Of a stretch of DNA of 64,000 nt, positions 50,895-61,820 are shown in pieces. The stretch is from Phytopythium helicoides. Lineage: Eukaryota; Oomycota; Peronosporomycetes; Pythiales; Pythiaceae. Where the stretch lies: contig JANFNE010000012.1 in the NCBI GenBank assembly GCA_024867545.1, forward strand, positions 682,001-746,000, read 5' to 3'. Made by a program: the position numbers and the translations under genes. The notes beneath the pieces were generated by a model, which did no database searches, was not told the DNA's origin, and was given only the letters and a program-made list of their open reading frames with translations. Numbering within the stretch: position 1 is the stretch's first letter; every line of letters begins with the position of its first letter.

Positions 50895-53514
50895 CTAGGG
50901 CGCTGCGGGCTGCGCGGCGGCGGCGGCGGCGGCGGGGGTGGCGGTGGTCATGGCACGCGTCGGGCGCAGCCCCACGACGTTGAAGTTGAACTGCGAGTAC
51001 GTGCGGAAGTTGCGCGGGCGCTCGGCGACCGTGGCCTTGGCCAGCTCCGTGTTGGCCTTGGCCACCTGGTACGTGTTCTCCACCGCGTCGCGCAGGTTGC
51101 TCATCTGCACCAAGAGCTGGTTGTGGTACGCGTTGCCGCCACTCGCGGGGGCTGCGGCCGTCGTCTTGGCGCGGAAGCGAGGCACGCCAGTGACCTCGTC
51201 GAGCTCCGGCGCGCTCAGGAACACGTTGGCCGGCGCGGCTTTTGCCATCGGCGACATGATTTGGATCGCGTCCTCGACCTCCACGACCTCAGCCTCCACA
51301 ACGCGCTCGTCGTCGCTGTTGGACGTGCTCTGCGTGCGCGGCGAGCCTGTCTGGTCGTCGCCCTGCGGTTTGGGGGCCAGCTCGCTCATGCGGAACTCAA
51401 AGTCCACCTCGGGAGTGTCCTTCGCGACCTGTCTTGCGCGCCTGGATAGGTGGCGACACGCTCAGGCCGTCGTCGTACAGCCGCACGAGCGCGGGCTGCG
51501 TCTTGCGCGGAGACAACAGAACGGGGGTCTCGTCGCCGTCGTCGCTGTCATCATCGTCACCGCCATCCGGGCCGTCCACAAAGTCTACGCGCTGGATCTT
51601 GGTGAGCGAGTCGTCGAGCATGACGGGGTCGTCAGCGTTCGCCATAGCGAGCGAACGCCGCTCGTCGACGCCATCCATCCCGTCGAGGTCGGCGATCGAG
51701 AGCGTGTCGGTCGAGCCCGTGATGTGGGACATCTGGCCATTCATGCTATACGACACGCGTTTCATGCGAGCTGCACTACCCCGGAAGTTGGAGCCAAGCG
51801 AAGATTGCCGCGAGAGCGCCGGCTGTCGATCGCTGTGCTGCGAGCTGCTCAAGATGCTGCTGGTTGCGCTTCTCCTGCTCGCAAGATCTGTTGACGTGCG
51901 CTGACCAAGCACCACCGACGTGTATGCGTCTTTTTCCGATGAAAAACTGTCGGCGCGCGCTCGAGAGACCGCGTAGAGCGGTGTGACTCACGACTCGCCA
52001 GGTATGAGGAGTCGGACGACGACCGAGGGCGTCCGGCTCCTCCCCTCGTATCCCACAACTCTTTGCTCGCAATTTCAAGCGCGCTCTCGTCGCTGACGTT
52101 CGTGACGCACTTCTTGCAAAACACGACAGCCGTCTTGGTGACCATGGTGTCGATCAGCTGCGAGCTGAGCTTGCGCACAACGCGGCACCGGTAGCAAATC
52201 TGTTCACAGCAAAGCTGGCACACGACGACTCGGTTGAGCATGCCGAACTTTTGGTGGCACACGCCGCACTTCTTGCCGTTGTGCGCCGCATCCAGCACGG
52301 GAAGGCCGTCGGCCGCCTCTACGCGTGCGGGTGTCGGTAGCTGCGAGTGCCGCTCGTTCTGGAGGTAGTAGGCGAGCTTTTTGTTCTGTGCGCACGTGAC
52401 CGACTTCCAGCAGCTACTGAGTGCACGCGCTGCTGATCGCAGTGCCATGCGCTCCATCACCATTCCTCGCGGCTCGACGCGGGCCGACATGTACACGTCG
52501 ACGCGTCCGTTGTGCTTCTCCTCGTAGATGTAGCAAGATGAGAGCTTGGCGCGCATGATTTGTCGGTCTGTGAGCTCGCGGCAGGTCGGGATGTCGACCG
52601 AGTGCATGAGGTGGAAGCCGATGCGCGCGCCGTCGGGGCGGATCATGACGCCCTGAGTGCTCGAGCACAATGAAGTCGCGCGGCCAGACAAAGGCCTGAG
52701 GCGCGGCGGCTCTCCTTCACGAGCCACTTGATGCCGAGGAAGCGGAAGGGCTCAGGCTGTGGTTGGCGCGATGAGCTCCGAGAGCACTGCACAGTCAGCA
52801 ATGTCGTCGTCCAGGTAGGAGGAGCGGAGGCGCACCATAGGTGCGTTGGGCGTCACGATGCCGTACATGACGTCGTCGAGCGATCCTCGCAGCGTGCCGA
52901 CAGCCAGCAGGCGCGGCAGCTTGCCGTCGAGCTGCGATCGGCTCGAGATGCTGGAGCGCGAGAGCGAGGAGGAGGCGGACGACGCCATGTAGTGCTGGTC
53001 CGAGTAGGCCGAGAGCGGGGAGGCCACGACGTTGGAGGGGAAGCCGATGGTGCGCGCGAACATGCCTCCGTCGAGGCTGTGGCGCTCGCGGGCGAGCGAG
53101 TCGGACGAGGTCAGCGAGTATCGGTCGTGGCTCTGGGTGCCCACGCTGCGCGCCGGGTCGGCCGGCATGCGGATGGTCTGCGCGAGCGAGTGCGCCGATC
53201 GCTTGGAGCCGGCGCTGGAGGCGAGCGAGGCGGAGAACGAGTCGCGGTCGTCGCGCAGGCTCATGGCGGGCGTGGAGAGCGCGCGGCCCCCCTGCCGAGC
53301 CGGCCGTGCGCTCGCGGTAGATGGAGACCTCGTCCCTGCGCTTGACGAGCTTCCATCGCGCGGGGTCCACGCGGCGGCTGTCCTCGATAACGAAGGCGTC
53401 GTACTCGGCGAGCGTGTCCCGGATGAGCGAGTTGGCCAGGCGCTCGTACTGCTCCTCCTGGTCCTCGGTCAGCTCCACGGCCGGCAGCACGTTGCGCGGC
53501 AGCGGGAACTTCAT
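50895..53514 (-). CDS. START-like and FYVE-like zinc-finger protein, paralogue 1
   Basis: Predicted lipid-binding cytoplasmic protein. The ATG at 53512-53514 begins MKFPLPRNVLP, like paralogue 3. The START-like region contains RVDPARWKLVKRRDEVSIYRER, LPRLLAVGTLRGSLDDVMYG, PFRFLGIKWLVKE and IRPDGARIGFHLMHSVDIP. The FYVE-like finger (52107-52270) has four CxxC pairs, CGVC, CQLC, CYRC and CKKC, but no RHHC ligand-binding motif. An Asp-rich linker and a short C-terminal helix (NQLLVQMSNLRDAVENTY) follow. A 91-bp intron (51901-51991 on the + strand) restores the frame exactly as YLAS-R-TSTD. One-base shifts are needed near 51420, 52660-52770 (three) and in the C6 run near 53290. Frame corrections give roughly 840 residues. 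It is divergent to paralogue 2. Confidence 0.8.
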
Positions 53515-55029
53515 GGCGGCGCGTCCGAGTCCGAGTCCGTCGGCTGGCGGCGCGTCGGGGAGTGTCGAGGCACAGCGAGCGGCGCCGCGGCGGCCGTCCG
53601 ACTCTGGCGGAGGTGCCGATCCCGGGCGGTGCGGTGTAATGCTGGCCGCGTCTGATTGATGGGCTCGTACAGTATAGCGAAAGGCGTACAGTCCGGATCC
53701 GCGGCCGTTACACGAGAGGGCGACCATGAATAACTATATATCAGTACTACAAGCTGCTTAATGTATGGAATGGCGGACTAATCCATCGACTGGAGTTAAT
53801 AGTCAGCGCGGTAGCCGGGACGCATCAAGCTTTTCGGGGGAGGGCAGGTCACCATGGTGCACGTTGCTCTTCTACAGTGCACAGTCGGTGTCGTGCATAA
53901 AGGCTACTTTGTACTCACCAGTTTGATAGCTGCATTCGTTAATGTAGTGAGTAATTTATTATAAACAAAGAAATAGCGAAACTAAATGTAAACATAAATT
54001 ATTTTATAAAGGTTCTATGTGATCTGGGCAATTGTGCACCCGCACTACGTTAGTGAGTACGTCAGCCTCATTGGGAAGCGCCCACAGAAATCCGCGACGA
54101 CCCTCGCAATATGCCACTGCCAGCTCGATTAGCGCGGGACTCGCAGCGGCTGCAGGCAGTGTCGGTCATCGTCAGGATCGCAGGGTCAGCTTTGCTGCTC
54201 GAGTGCTATCTATCCGAGATAGCAACTCGATGGGCACTGCTGCTCTGCTGCGGAGCCGATCGAACGAGTACTGAACTGCATCTGCGTTGGTCACCTACGA
54301 GCGCAACTAACGAGTGAGTGCCTTGCTGCCGAGTGGTGCGTGATGTCGAGGAGACGGCTGTACTCTACACTACTTCACCAGAGGAGTGGACTGGAGCCAC
54401 TTGAGCCCATGATCCTCGACACGCACTTTACGCCACCGAAGCAGATGGAGCGGTGCTTTGAAAGCGCCCGCAGCAGGATCACCTGACGCCCCCACTTGAG
54501 CCCTTGAGTGAGCATATCCGATGCGATGCGAGGTGTCATGGCTGCCGGATGCGAATGGAAGCGTGGCGAGCGAGCGAGCGAGCGAGCGAGCGACACCTTC
54601 GTGAACCGAACGTGCACACCGTATCGACGGCGACTTCGTGATCGGATATCCGCTCTCTGCGAGGGGGCGACCGCAGCAAAAATTGCGCGCACAGTGGGGC
54701 TTTCGGTGATAGGCTGCGCTCTTCCTACGCCTCCAGTCAATGTTCGTCTCTCAAACCTCCGTATTCTGCCAAGAACACCGTTCAGCTGTGCTCTTCCTGT
54801 CATCCATCCCTCCAGGACGCGCGCCTCTAAATCATTGCCCTGGCGTCCTTCAAGCCCAAGCCCACTGCTCTAGTGATATACATAGAACGGGCGGCGAGAG
54901 CTCCTCAGCTCGCCCGTCCATGCCTCTGCTGGAACTGACTCGACCTCGCGGCATGCGGCCGCCCCGCCCGCCTGCAACTCGCTACTGTAGCAGTCGCCCG
55001 CAGTCGCCCGCAGTCGCCCGCCCCCCGCC
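53515..55029. other. Divergent intergenic region between two START/FYVE-like genes
   Basis: 1.5 kb that should hold the promoters of both flanking genes. It includes an AT-rich patch (about 53930-54015) that stands out in GC-rich surroundings. A GCGA microsatellite lies at 54566-54593 and CAGTCGCCCG is repeated three times near 54990-55020. A minus-strand frame of 142 codons (54375-54803) runs through the microsatellite and has no recognisable domain. Confidence 0.6.
54566..54593. repeat. GCGA tetranucleotide microsatellite
   Basis: About seven tandem GCGA units between GCGTG and CACC. Confidence 0.9.
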
Positions 55030-56821
55030 ATGGTCACGCTCGAGAAGCAGCGCTCGCTCACGCTGCCGGGCGAGCGCGCGCGCGCCGCCTCTCGCCCGCG
55101 CGTGGAGCCCAGTCGCGGCCCCGACCGGCAGTCCGTGGAGCTGAGCAAGGAGTACTGCGAGCGCGCCGAGCAGTTCACGCGCGCGCGCGTGGCCGACATG
55201 CTGCGGCGATTCGCGGCCCACCACGCCGTGCGCCGAGGCGTCGTGGACCGCAGCAAGTGGAAGCTGGCCAAGGGCGGCGGCCGCAGCAACCCCGTGGCCT
55301 GCTACCGCCGCAGCAACGCCAAGGCCGAGCGAGACCCCAAGCTGCAGGCCGAGCTGCTCGCCGTCGGAGCCGTCGTAGGCAGCGTCGAGGACCTGCTGCA
55401 CGGCGTCGTCAACCTTTCGCCAGAGGCCATGCAGATCGAGAGCGCCATGACGCAGAGGGACCTGCTCGACGGACGCATCCTCGGCGTCGTGCGCGCGCCT
55501 TCCATCCACGCACCCGTTCCAGTCGCTCAGCCTCAAGTGGGCGCTGCGCAACCACGAGGAGCTCACGCGACACAGAGACTACGTCTTCCTAGAAGCCACG
55601 GGACTCGTCGACCCCTCCACGCTCGCAGCGCTAGACTTTGGACCCACCGACGACGGACCCGGAGTCGTCGGATACCACCTCGTCCACTCGCTGCTCGTGC
55701 CAGGCGCGCCGCAAATGTCGGCCGACATGCAGATCATCCGCGGATCCGTCAGCTATTGCTTCATCTTCCGCCAGCGCGGTGCGCACGACGTCGAGCTCTA
55801 CTTTCGAGGTTACGTGCACCCGCAAGGCGGAGCGCGCGACGCCAAGGCTTTCCAGCTCGCGGCCGAGACCGTGCTCGCCACGCCGCACCGCGTCGAGTGC
55901 GGACTCATGAAAAAGCTCGCGTTCTCGCTGCGCACGCGCGCACCGCCGGGCAGCAACATGTCGGACCCGGGGTCTCAAAGTCACAAGCACGGGGATAGGC
56001 GCGGCACCAGGGACGCGTCCGAGCTCTCGACCGACTCGGGGAGCATGGGCCACCACTTCCACCGGCAGATGTCGCACCCGCAGACGCACAGCAATCTGTG
56101 CGCGGTGTGCAGGCGGTCCCTGCGCTCGTTGTTTGGCAAGAAGCCACCAGCATGCGAACTATGCGATGCGTTTGCATGCGGCCGCTGTCGAGTCGCGAAG
56201 CGTGTATTTGTATTCCAGGACGGGATTTTCCACCCGGCCAAGATGGAGTTTTGCACCGAGTGTGTCGTGACGACAACCAAGCTAAGCGCTTCGTGGGTCG
56301 CAGCTCAGGAGCTTGCACTACTGGCCGAGGACGTTGACCGATTTGACGACGACGTGGACATGATCGATATGGTGGATAGCGGACATGTCGAGATCGATGA
56401 AGAGATCCAGCAGCGCCTGACCATGTCGTCGGACGACTTTCGCTCGAGCATCATGGGAGGCAGCGGACCCATCGGAGGAGGTCGCAGCTACGGTAGTGCC
56501 AAGCTCGTGTGGCTGCCGTCTGACCGCGTGCGGCCCACCATCACCGGCTTCTCGCCCAGCGACCAGGACGAAGAGGATGACACCTACGACGTGGATGCCG
56601 TGATGATGCGAGCCAACCGCGACCACGAGGGAGCGAGTGGCCCGCCCGACGGTCTGTTTGTGCCTAATGAGGACGACGAATACGAGGTCATCCCGATGAT
56701 CGACATGCCGTCCGGATCCGAAGACGAGGACGACGACGTCATGGCGATCGGGGACGAACCGACCACCAAGCGCTTCCACCGCAAGGATCAACCCGAGACT
56801 GACCTGTCATATCTGTATTAG
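55030..56821 (+). CDS. START-like and FYVE-like zinc-finger protein, paralogue 2
   Basis: The ATG at 55030 (MVTLEKQRSLTLPG) is the first in a good context. The START-like part shows VDRSKWKLAKGGG, VGSVEDLLHGVVN, HPFQSLSLKWALRNHEE and GVVGYHLVHSLLVPG, which align in order with paralogues 1 and 3 but are more diverged. The FYVE-like finger (56099-56263) has CAVC, CELC, CGRC and CTEC pairs and no RHHC motif. The C-terminal 180 residues are rich in Asp/Glu and Ser. It ends at TAG 56819-56821. One extra base near 55500 (CCTTCC in place of CCTCC) splits the frame; otherwise it reads without interruption for about 596 codons. It lacks the coiled tail seen in the other two paralogues. Confidence 0.78.
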
Positions 56822-58084
56822 CGACGGACCACGTATTTATTCGAAGACCTCCCAGAGTCTCCGGGGAATGATGTCATTCCAGTCGGTGCAGAGTCGTCGA
56901 GTGAGTTGGTCATCGATAGTCATAAGCAATCATACAGCACTCGAATTATCCACGAGGAAGTAACCCAAATGTACGAGCGATCAAGCATCGATACTTTGGA
57001 CGAGCGTGGATAAGTCAAACAGCCACCTCGATTCATGGAACTCTAGACTATGGTCAGGATTTTCCACGTGCGTGCGAAGCTCAAATGGAACCCTGAACTT
57101 GATGGCGATGATGAAACAAAATCTATTATCTGAGCGATACTTCGTGAAGCGGTGTAGCGTGGGAACTGCTGTCAGATGACACTTGACTTTTGCTATTCTG
57201 CTGGAGGAAAAAGTGGTTGTGGCAGATGTGTGAGTTCCGGATGGCTTCGAGTACATTGCCAGATCGGCCAGGTTGTTCGTTGCTCTGTTGTGAGCCTGCC
57301 GCGTGCGCTCCCAGTCAATTGACGCATATTGTTGCCTAGGCTTCTTAATGTCCTGGATTAGTGGCACGAGACTTCGTGTGGAAATTGGCCGTTTGCCTCG
57401 GAAAGTCTATATGAGTAGATTGCTGTCTCCAATGATGACCAGGTTGGTTGTTGAGAGGCTGTATGCTTGTGCGAAGTAAGGTAATCCGACAAATGGGGTC
57501 CTCCTGAATTTGTGGGAGCTCTATCCATAACAGGGTTCGACAGAGATCACTGCAGCCCAACCCCCTCTTTCCTGCCAAATCAGAAAACGTGCCATGTGAC
57601 CATGAGGTGAGATCATCGTTAATTGACTTCAACTCAAAAGCAGTGCAATCGTAGCGCCAAGTTCTATGCGATAATTTAGTGGTAAAGTCATTGAAACCTG
57701 AATCAGGACTAACAATCCCATACTGCAGGGAGCCGTGACTGATCTCTTCACAGCGTTGCTCAAAGTGCCAAGCAAGCTGGCACTCAATACTGCTATCGTT
57801 TTTTTTTTTCTACCTATGCTGACCGAGATTTTCAATCGGCACAGAGCTCACAACTGCGTTCGCGCGCACTTCAGTGCTAAACACTGCCGGACTAGAAATT
57901 GAATAACAGAGTCTCTACGACCTATAATGTTGTGAATTTACGAAAGTATAGAATGCCAACGAGTTTTTTTTATTGTTGCTGATTCAATTGTCGCTTAGTT
58001 TTGTAAAGCATCGCTACCAAGGCGCGCTGGAAGCTGATCAAAGAGGTTTTCTTTGAATCTTTTGAGTTCGCTTGACAAACCAAG
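56822..58084. other. Intergenic stretch with no supported gene
   Basis: 1.26 kb, more AT-rich than the neighbouring genes. Two minus-strand frames (56981-57367 and 57345-57632) overlap in different phases. The second spans a TNLVIIGDSNLLI-like reading in another frame. It could be a decayed retroelement or gene, but I cannot name a family. A T run lies near 57799. Confidence 0.5.
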
Positions 58085-58087
58085 ATT

Positions 58088-58626
58088 TTATGAGCTCGGT
58101 CCGTGGCGCATCATGTATCCAATGAAGTAGGACACTTCGGAGTTGGTCTTCTGAAGAATTGAGCTCGCCTGGTTCTCATACTTGGTCCAGGCATCCAGTG
58201 CTCGCCCCAACTCGGTGTACTCATCTTGTTCTGTGGGTGCACTGGCAATCATGTCAATCATGCGAGCTGGCTCGACAGCACAAAAAACACCGAGCTCGAC
58301 CGTAACGGCGACTTTGATCACGCTAAAGCCCATAATTGTGATGATAGAGACCGCTTTGTACACCATGGACGCAACAACAGCAACTGCAAGGGTGCTATCG
58401 CCGGTGAGGCCCTCCCAAACGCGCTCAAGAATCTCGTGGAGATCACTGAGCTCATTCAGATTATCGCAGGCCAAATGGCGAAATTCATCCATCTTGGGTT
58501 TCTCCTCGGGGAAGTTGTCCAAAAACCACTGCTGAACTTGCGCTCCACGCTTCTCAAGCCTGTTGGCGAGCTGATGCAAGGTAAGGCCCCGAAAGTCGAC
58601 GCTCTCTGGTTGAAGTCCCTTGAGAC
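58088..58626 (-). pseudogene. 3' part of an unknown membrane-protein-like gene
   Basis: Open for about 179 codons from the edge of the inverted repeat down to a stop at 58088. There is no ATG near the start, so this is probably a fragment. The N-terminal part is helical and charged (HQLANRLEKRGAQVQQWF, EFRHLACDNLNELSDLHEIL). A long hydrophobic stretch (LAVAVVASMVYKAVSIITI and on to VELGVFCAV) follows, then a soluble tail ending YMMRHGPSS. I do not recognise the family. The piece upstream of the inverted repeat (58900-59117) also encodes a hydrophobic segment and may be its 5' end. Confidence 0.4.
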
Positions 58627-58899
58627 TGGTCGTTGGTATTTCTCGGGTCGAGGTCGCCTAGCCGCTCCAAAGATCGTCGACACCGAACGGTGGGGTCAGA
58701 CTCGGAAATTCGACGCACTCCTAAATTCTCTACAAATGCCTGATTCCTCCGAGCCGCTTTTCCGACTGCTAATCTAACCCAGCGCCCACCACTGTCTGGA
58801 GTCTGGAGTGCGTCGAATTTCCGAGTCTGACCCCACCGTTCGGTGTCGACGATCTTTGGAGCGGCTAGGCGACCTCGACCCGAGAAATACCAACGACCA
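58627..58899. repeat. Perfect 95-bp inverted repeat (fold-back or MITE-like element)
   Basis: 58627-58721 (TGGTCGTTGGTATTTC to CGACGCACTCC) is the exact reverse complement of 58805-58899. The spacer is 83 bp (58722-58804). The identity ends abruptly on both sides. I find no clear flanking target duplication. A miniature inverted-repeat element or a local inverted duplication is possible. Confidence 0.95.
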
Positions 58900-59117
58900 C
58901 ATGTTGCTCCACCCTTCAGGATGCCCCTGTCATATCGAACACACTTAACTATGGATACTAGTGCGACCGAGAAAAGCTGCACTACACTCATGGCAGACGC
59001 CCCAAAGGTGCTGCACAGCATCACACCCACGAAGATCGAGGTTGTACTGGGACCTTTGATGTTTGTCCGGGGTGGAAACCGCCGTTCGAGACAAAATTTT
59101 GCAATATGAGGGAGCAT
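58900..59117 (-). pseudogene. Possible 5' part of the unknown membrane-protein-like gene
   Basis: Minus-strand frame from the ATG at 59117 (MLPHIAKFCLERRFPP) with a hydrophobic run (SIFVGVMLCSTFGASAMSVV), reaching the inverted repeat after 72 codons. The same strand and the same hydrophobic character suggest it once joined the downstream piece, but the two frames are one base out of register across the repeat. Low support. Confidence 0.3.
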
Positions 59118-59776
59118 CTACCATATTCGCCTGATACGATCGAGGCAACCCGTCGTTCACGGATCAAGACGGCGCGGAGTCACCGCATGAGTTGGCCGTC
59201 GCCTTCGCAAGCAACCAAATCGTGCTCATGTGCAGCTGCCGGGCCCTCGAGGACCGCGGAGGAGAGCCAAGTGGCGCCAGCGCCCGTGGACCTCAAGTTG
59301 CTGACTCCTCGCACGCAACGGCTGTGGACAGCGTTCAGGACGAGCGGCTGTCACAATCGAGCAAGCGTCGAGCAGGCGTCGAGACCGACTTGCCATCATG
59401 AGTCACATCGACCACCCACTTCCTGCGCGACCTATTGTCCGTAATAAACCCTCGATATCTCATACCGTCGTTGCCTTTCCAAAGTGCCCTCCGCCCTTCC
59501 CTCCGTGATAAACCCCCTAAGCGTCATAGTTGAACCCCACCGAATCAGTCGCGTCAAACGTGGAGCTCCGCTCCCACGCTCTCGCCGCGATGGCCATCGG
59601 AACCCGCGCCTGCTTCCCGCAGTGGGACGCTCCGCGTCAGCGCTTGATCCTCGGGCTGTGCGGATCAGCGGTGCGTAACGCGGCAGTCCGCCGTCCGACC
59701 GGCTGGCGCTCGCCACAGCTCGTTTCTTCCCGCAACGCGCACGTCCACCGCCGCGCGATCCTCCACGGCGCCGCTC
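59118..59776. other. Intergenic stretch upstream of START/FYVE-like paralogue 3
   Basis: Contains plus-strand frames of 112 and 69 codons in different phases and no recognisable domain. The last 300 bp should contain the paralogue 3 promoter; I see no clear initiator or CCAAT box. Confidence 0.5.
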
Positions 59777-61421
59777 ATGAAGTTCCCGCTGCCGGTGCCC
59801 GCGCTCGACCCCGTGGCGCTCTGCGCTGACAAGCGCGCGACGCTCGAGGCGCTGGCGGCTCGCGAGCTCGAGCGCGCGCTGCGCCGCCTGGACGCCTTCT
59901 GCGACGGCGGACGCCAGGTGGACCGCGCGAGGTGGAAGCCCGTCAAGACGCGCGAGGGCGTGGCCGTGTACCGCGAGCGGCCGCGGCGGCACGAGCGCGG
60001 CCGCGACTGGCGCCTCCCGCGGCTGCTCGGCGTCGGCACGCTGCAGGGCACGCTGGACGACGTCATGTACGGCACCATGTCGCCCACGGCCTCGTCCGTC
60101 ATGGTCAAGGCCGACTACTGCGCAGACGACGTGGCCGACGCGCAGGTGCTGCTCGAGCTGCGCGGACCCACGCTGCAGCGCCCGTTCCAGTTCGTCGGAC
60201 TCAAGTGGCTCGTCAAGAAGCACCCCGGCGGCATGGACGCCGTCGTGCTGCCAAGAGACCTCGTCTACCTCGAGAACACGGGCGTCGTGAAGCGCCCTGA
60301 CGGCTCACGCGTCGGCCACTTCCTCATCCACTCGGTCGAGATTCCAGGCGAGGAAGGAACTCGCGACCTGCGAGATCTGGGTATCATCCGCAGCCGCATC
60401 TCGTCATGCTTCCTGTTCACCGAGCGTCCCGGCGAGCCTGGCTGCATCCCAGTCGTCGACGTCTACATGACGGGCCAAGTGGAGCCCAACGGCCGTATGA
60501 TTGACCGCGCCGCGATGCTGTCAACAGCAAGCGGGCTGATGCGCTTCAGCCGCGCGATCGTTTGCGCTCAGCACCGCAAACTAGCGTGGAGGCTTCGGAC
60601 ACGACCACCGGCCAGCCCACACCCGCCGACGTCAAACTCGGTGCGCTGCAGCGTGTGCGCTCGCCCATTCGGCAAGTTTGCAGGCGTCGGGATCATGCAG
60701 CATGTGCAACGTACGCTCGGTTTGTTCGCGCTGCGTGGTCAACAAGACGCTGAGCTTTGTCGGACGTGGAGCGAACGACCGAGTGACCCACCGCGTGCAG
60801 GTATCGCTCTGCCGTCCGTGTATACTCATGACCAGCCGTACGGATGCTGCGACCATTGCACGCGAGGAGATCCTCGCGGGCGAGTACGGCCACGCGGACA
60901 AGAGCCCATCGAAAGCAGAGGCAGAGGCAGCACACAAATCCCAAGATGGAGAAATCGGACTGCGATCGGCACGGTCAACCGATCTGTCTCTCGCGTATCT
61001 CGACGATCTGTTCCTGCGCGACGGTGACCCAATCGAGGACGAGCTTGACGACGACGACGACTGGAAGTCGCTACTTATGGACGACGATATCAGCGGCGAG
61101 TACAACAGTAGCATTGATAGCAAGAGCAGCGCTGAGAGCCGTGAATCGCCTCCAGCGACCTCTGCGCTCGGATCGACTTCATCGTCTGGCGCGGCTTTGG
61201 GATCATCACCTTCGTCCACGCTGTCAGCGTCCTCGTCGTCCAATGAGCTGTGGGCACAAGTCTCGGCTTTGCGGCGCGTCGCCGAGGCCACGTACCGCTT
61301 AGCGCGAGAAAACACCGAGCACACGCTCATGATGAGCCAGGGACCGCGAGGTGAAGCAGAGACTGGTGGTGAGCGTAAGAGCCTCATAACGCTGCTGTCA
61401 CCAAAGACGCTCGTGCCCTGA
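59777..61421 (+). CDS. START-like and FYVE-like zinc-finger protein, paralogue 3
   Basis: The ATG at 59777 begins MKFPLPVPALDP, matching paralogue 1. The START-like part reads VDRARWKPVKTREGVAVYRER, LPRLLGVGTLQGTLDDVMYG, PFQFVGLKWLVKKHPGG, VKRPDGSRVGHFLIHSVEIP and FLFTERPGEPG. This is the most complete copy of the domain in the window and a guide for correcting paralogue 1. The FYVE-like finger (60647-60821) has CSVC, CSMC, CSRC and CRPC pairs without RHHC. The acidic Ser-rich tail ends with a helix (ELWAQVSALRRVAEATYRLA) matching the tail of paralogue 1. One extra T in the TTT at 60677-60679 splits the frame; corrected length is about 547 residues. Likely role: membrane lipid sensing or transfer (inferred). 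Confidence 0.82.
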
Positions 61422-61544
61422 CAGTCGCCAGCGGACAAGATGCTGAGTGTGTAAGTTTGAGTGATAAGCGCATTTGAAAGTGTATGAACAGATGCGTGGG
61501 CAAGACGTCCAAAGCACGCCGATATATAACATGCAACACGCTTG

Positions 61545-61572
61545 AGTCAGTCAGTCAGTCAGTCAGTCAGTG
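61545..61572. repeat. AGTC tetranucleotide microsatellite
   Basis: About seven tandem AGTC units in the convergent gap between paralogue 3 and the AIF gene. The rest of this roughly 400-bp gap (61422-61820) shows nothing else that I can name. Confidence 0.9.
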
Positions 61573-61820
61573 GCAAAGAATCCCACTCATGCTGAAGGCA
61601 AAAAGGTGGACGCAGTCTGCAAATCCTGAGGCGCTCTAAGGCTGCTTCAACAAGTCGTCTGGTTCAACAAGTCATCGGAAGATGCGTTACTTGTTTGAAT
61701 GATGGGCGATTATTGTTGGCAGTAGCGTCTGTGAATAATCACGATCGAGTTGAAGTGGGAAATGAAGGATGTGATTCATCGAGTCGTTAACACGCGTAAA
61801 CGCAGCTTGCGCGCACACCT

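Noticed and set aside
59432..60223. 263-codon minus-strand frame
   Set aside because: Antisense of the START-like region of paralogue 3, with low-complexity Arg/Ala/Leu translation.
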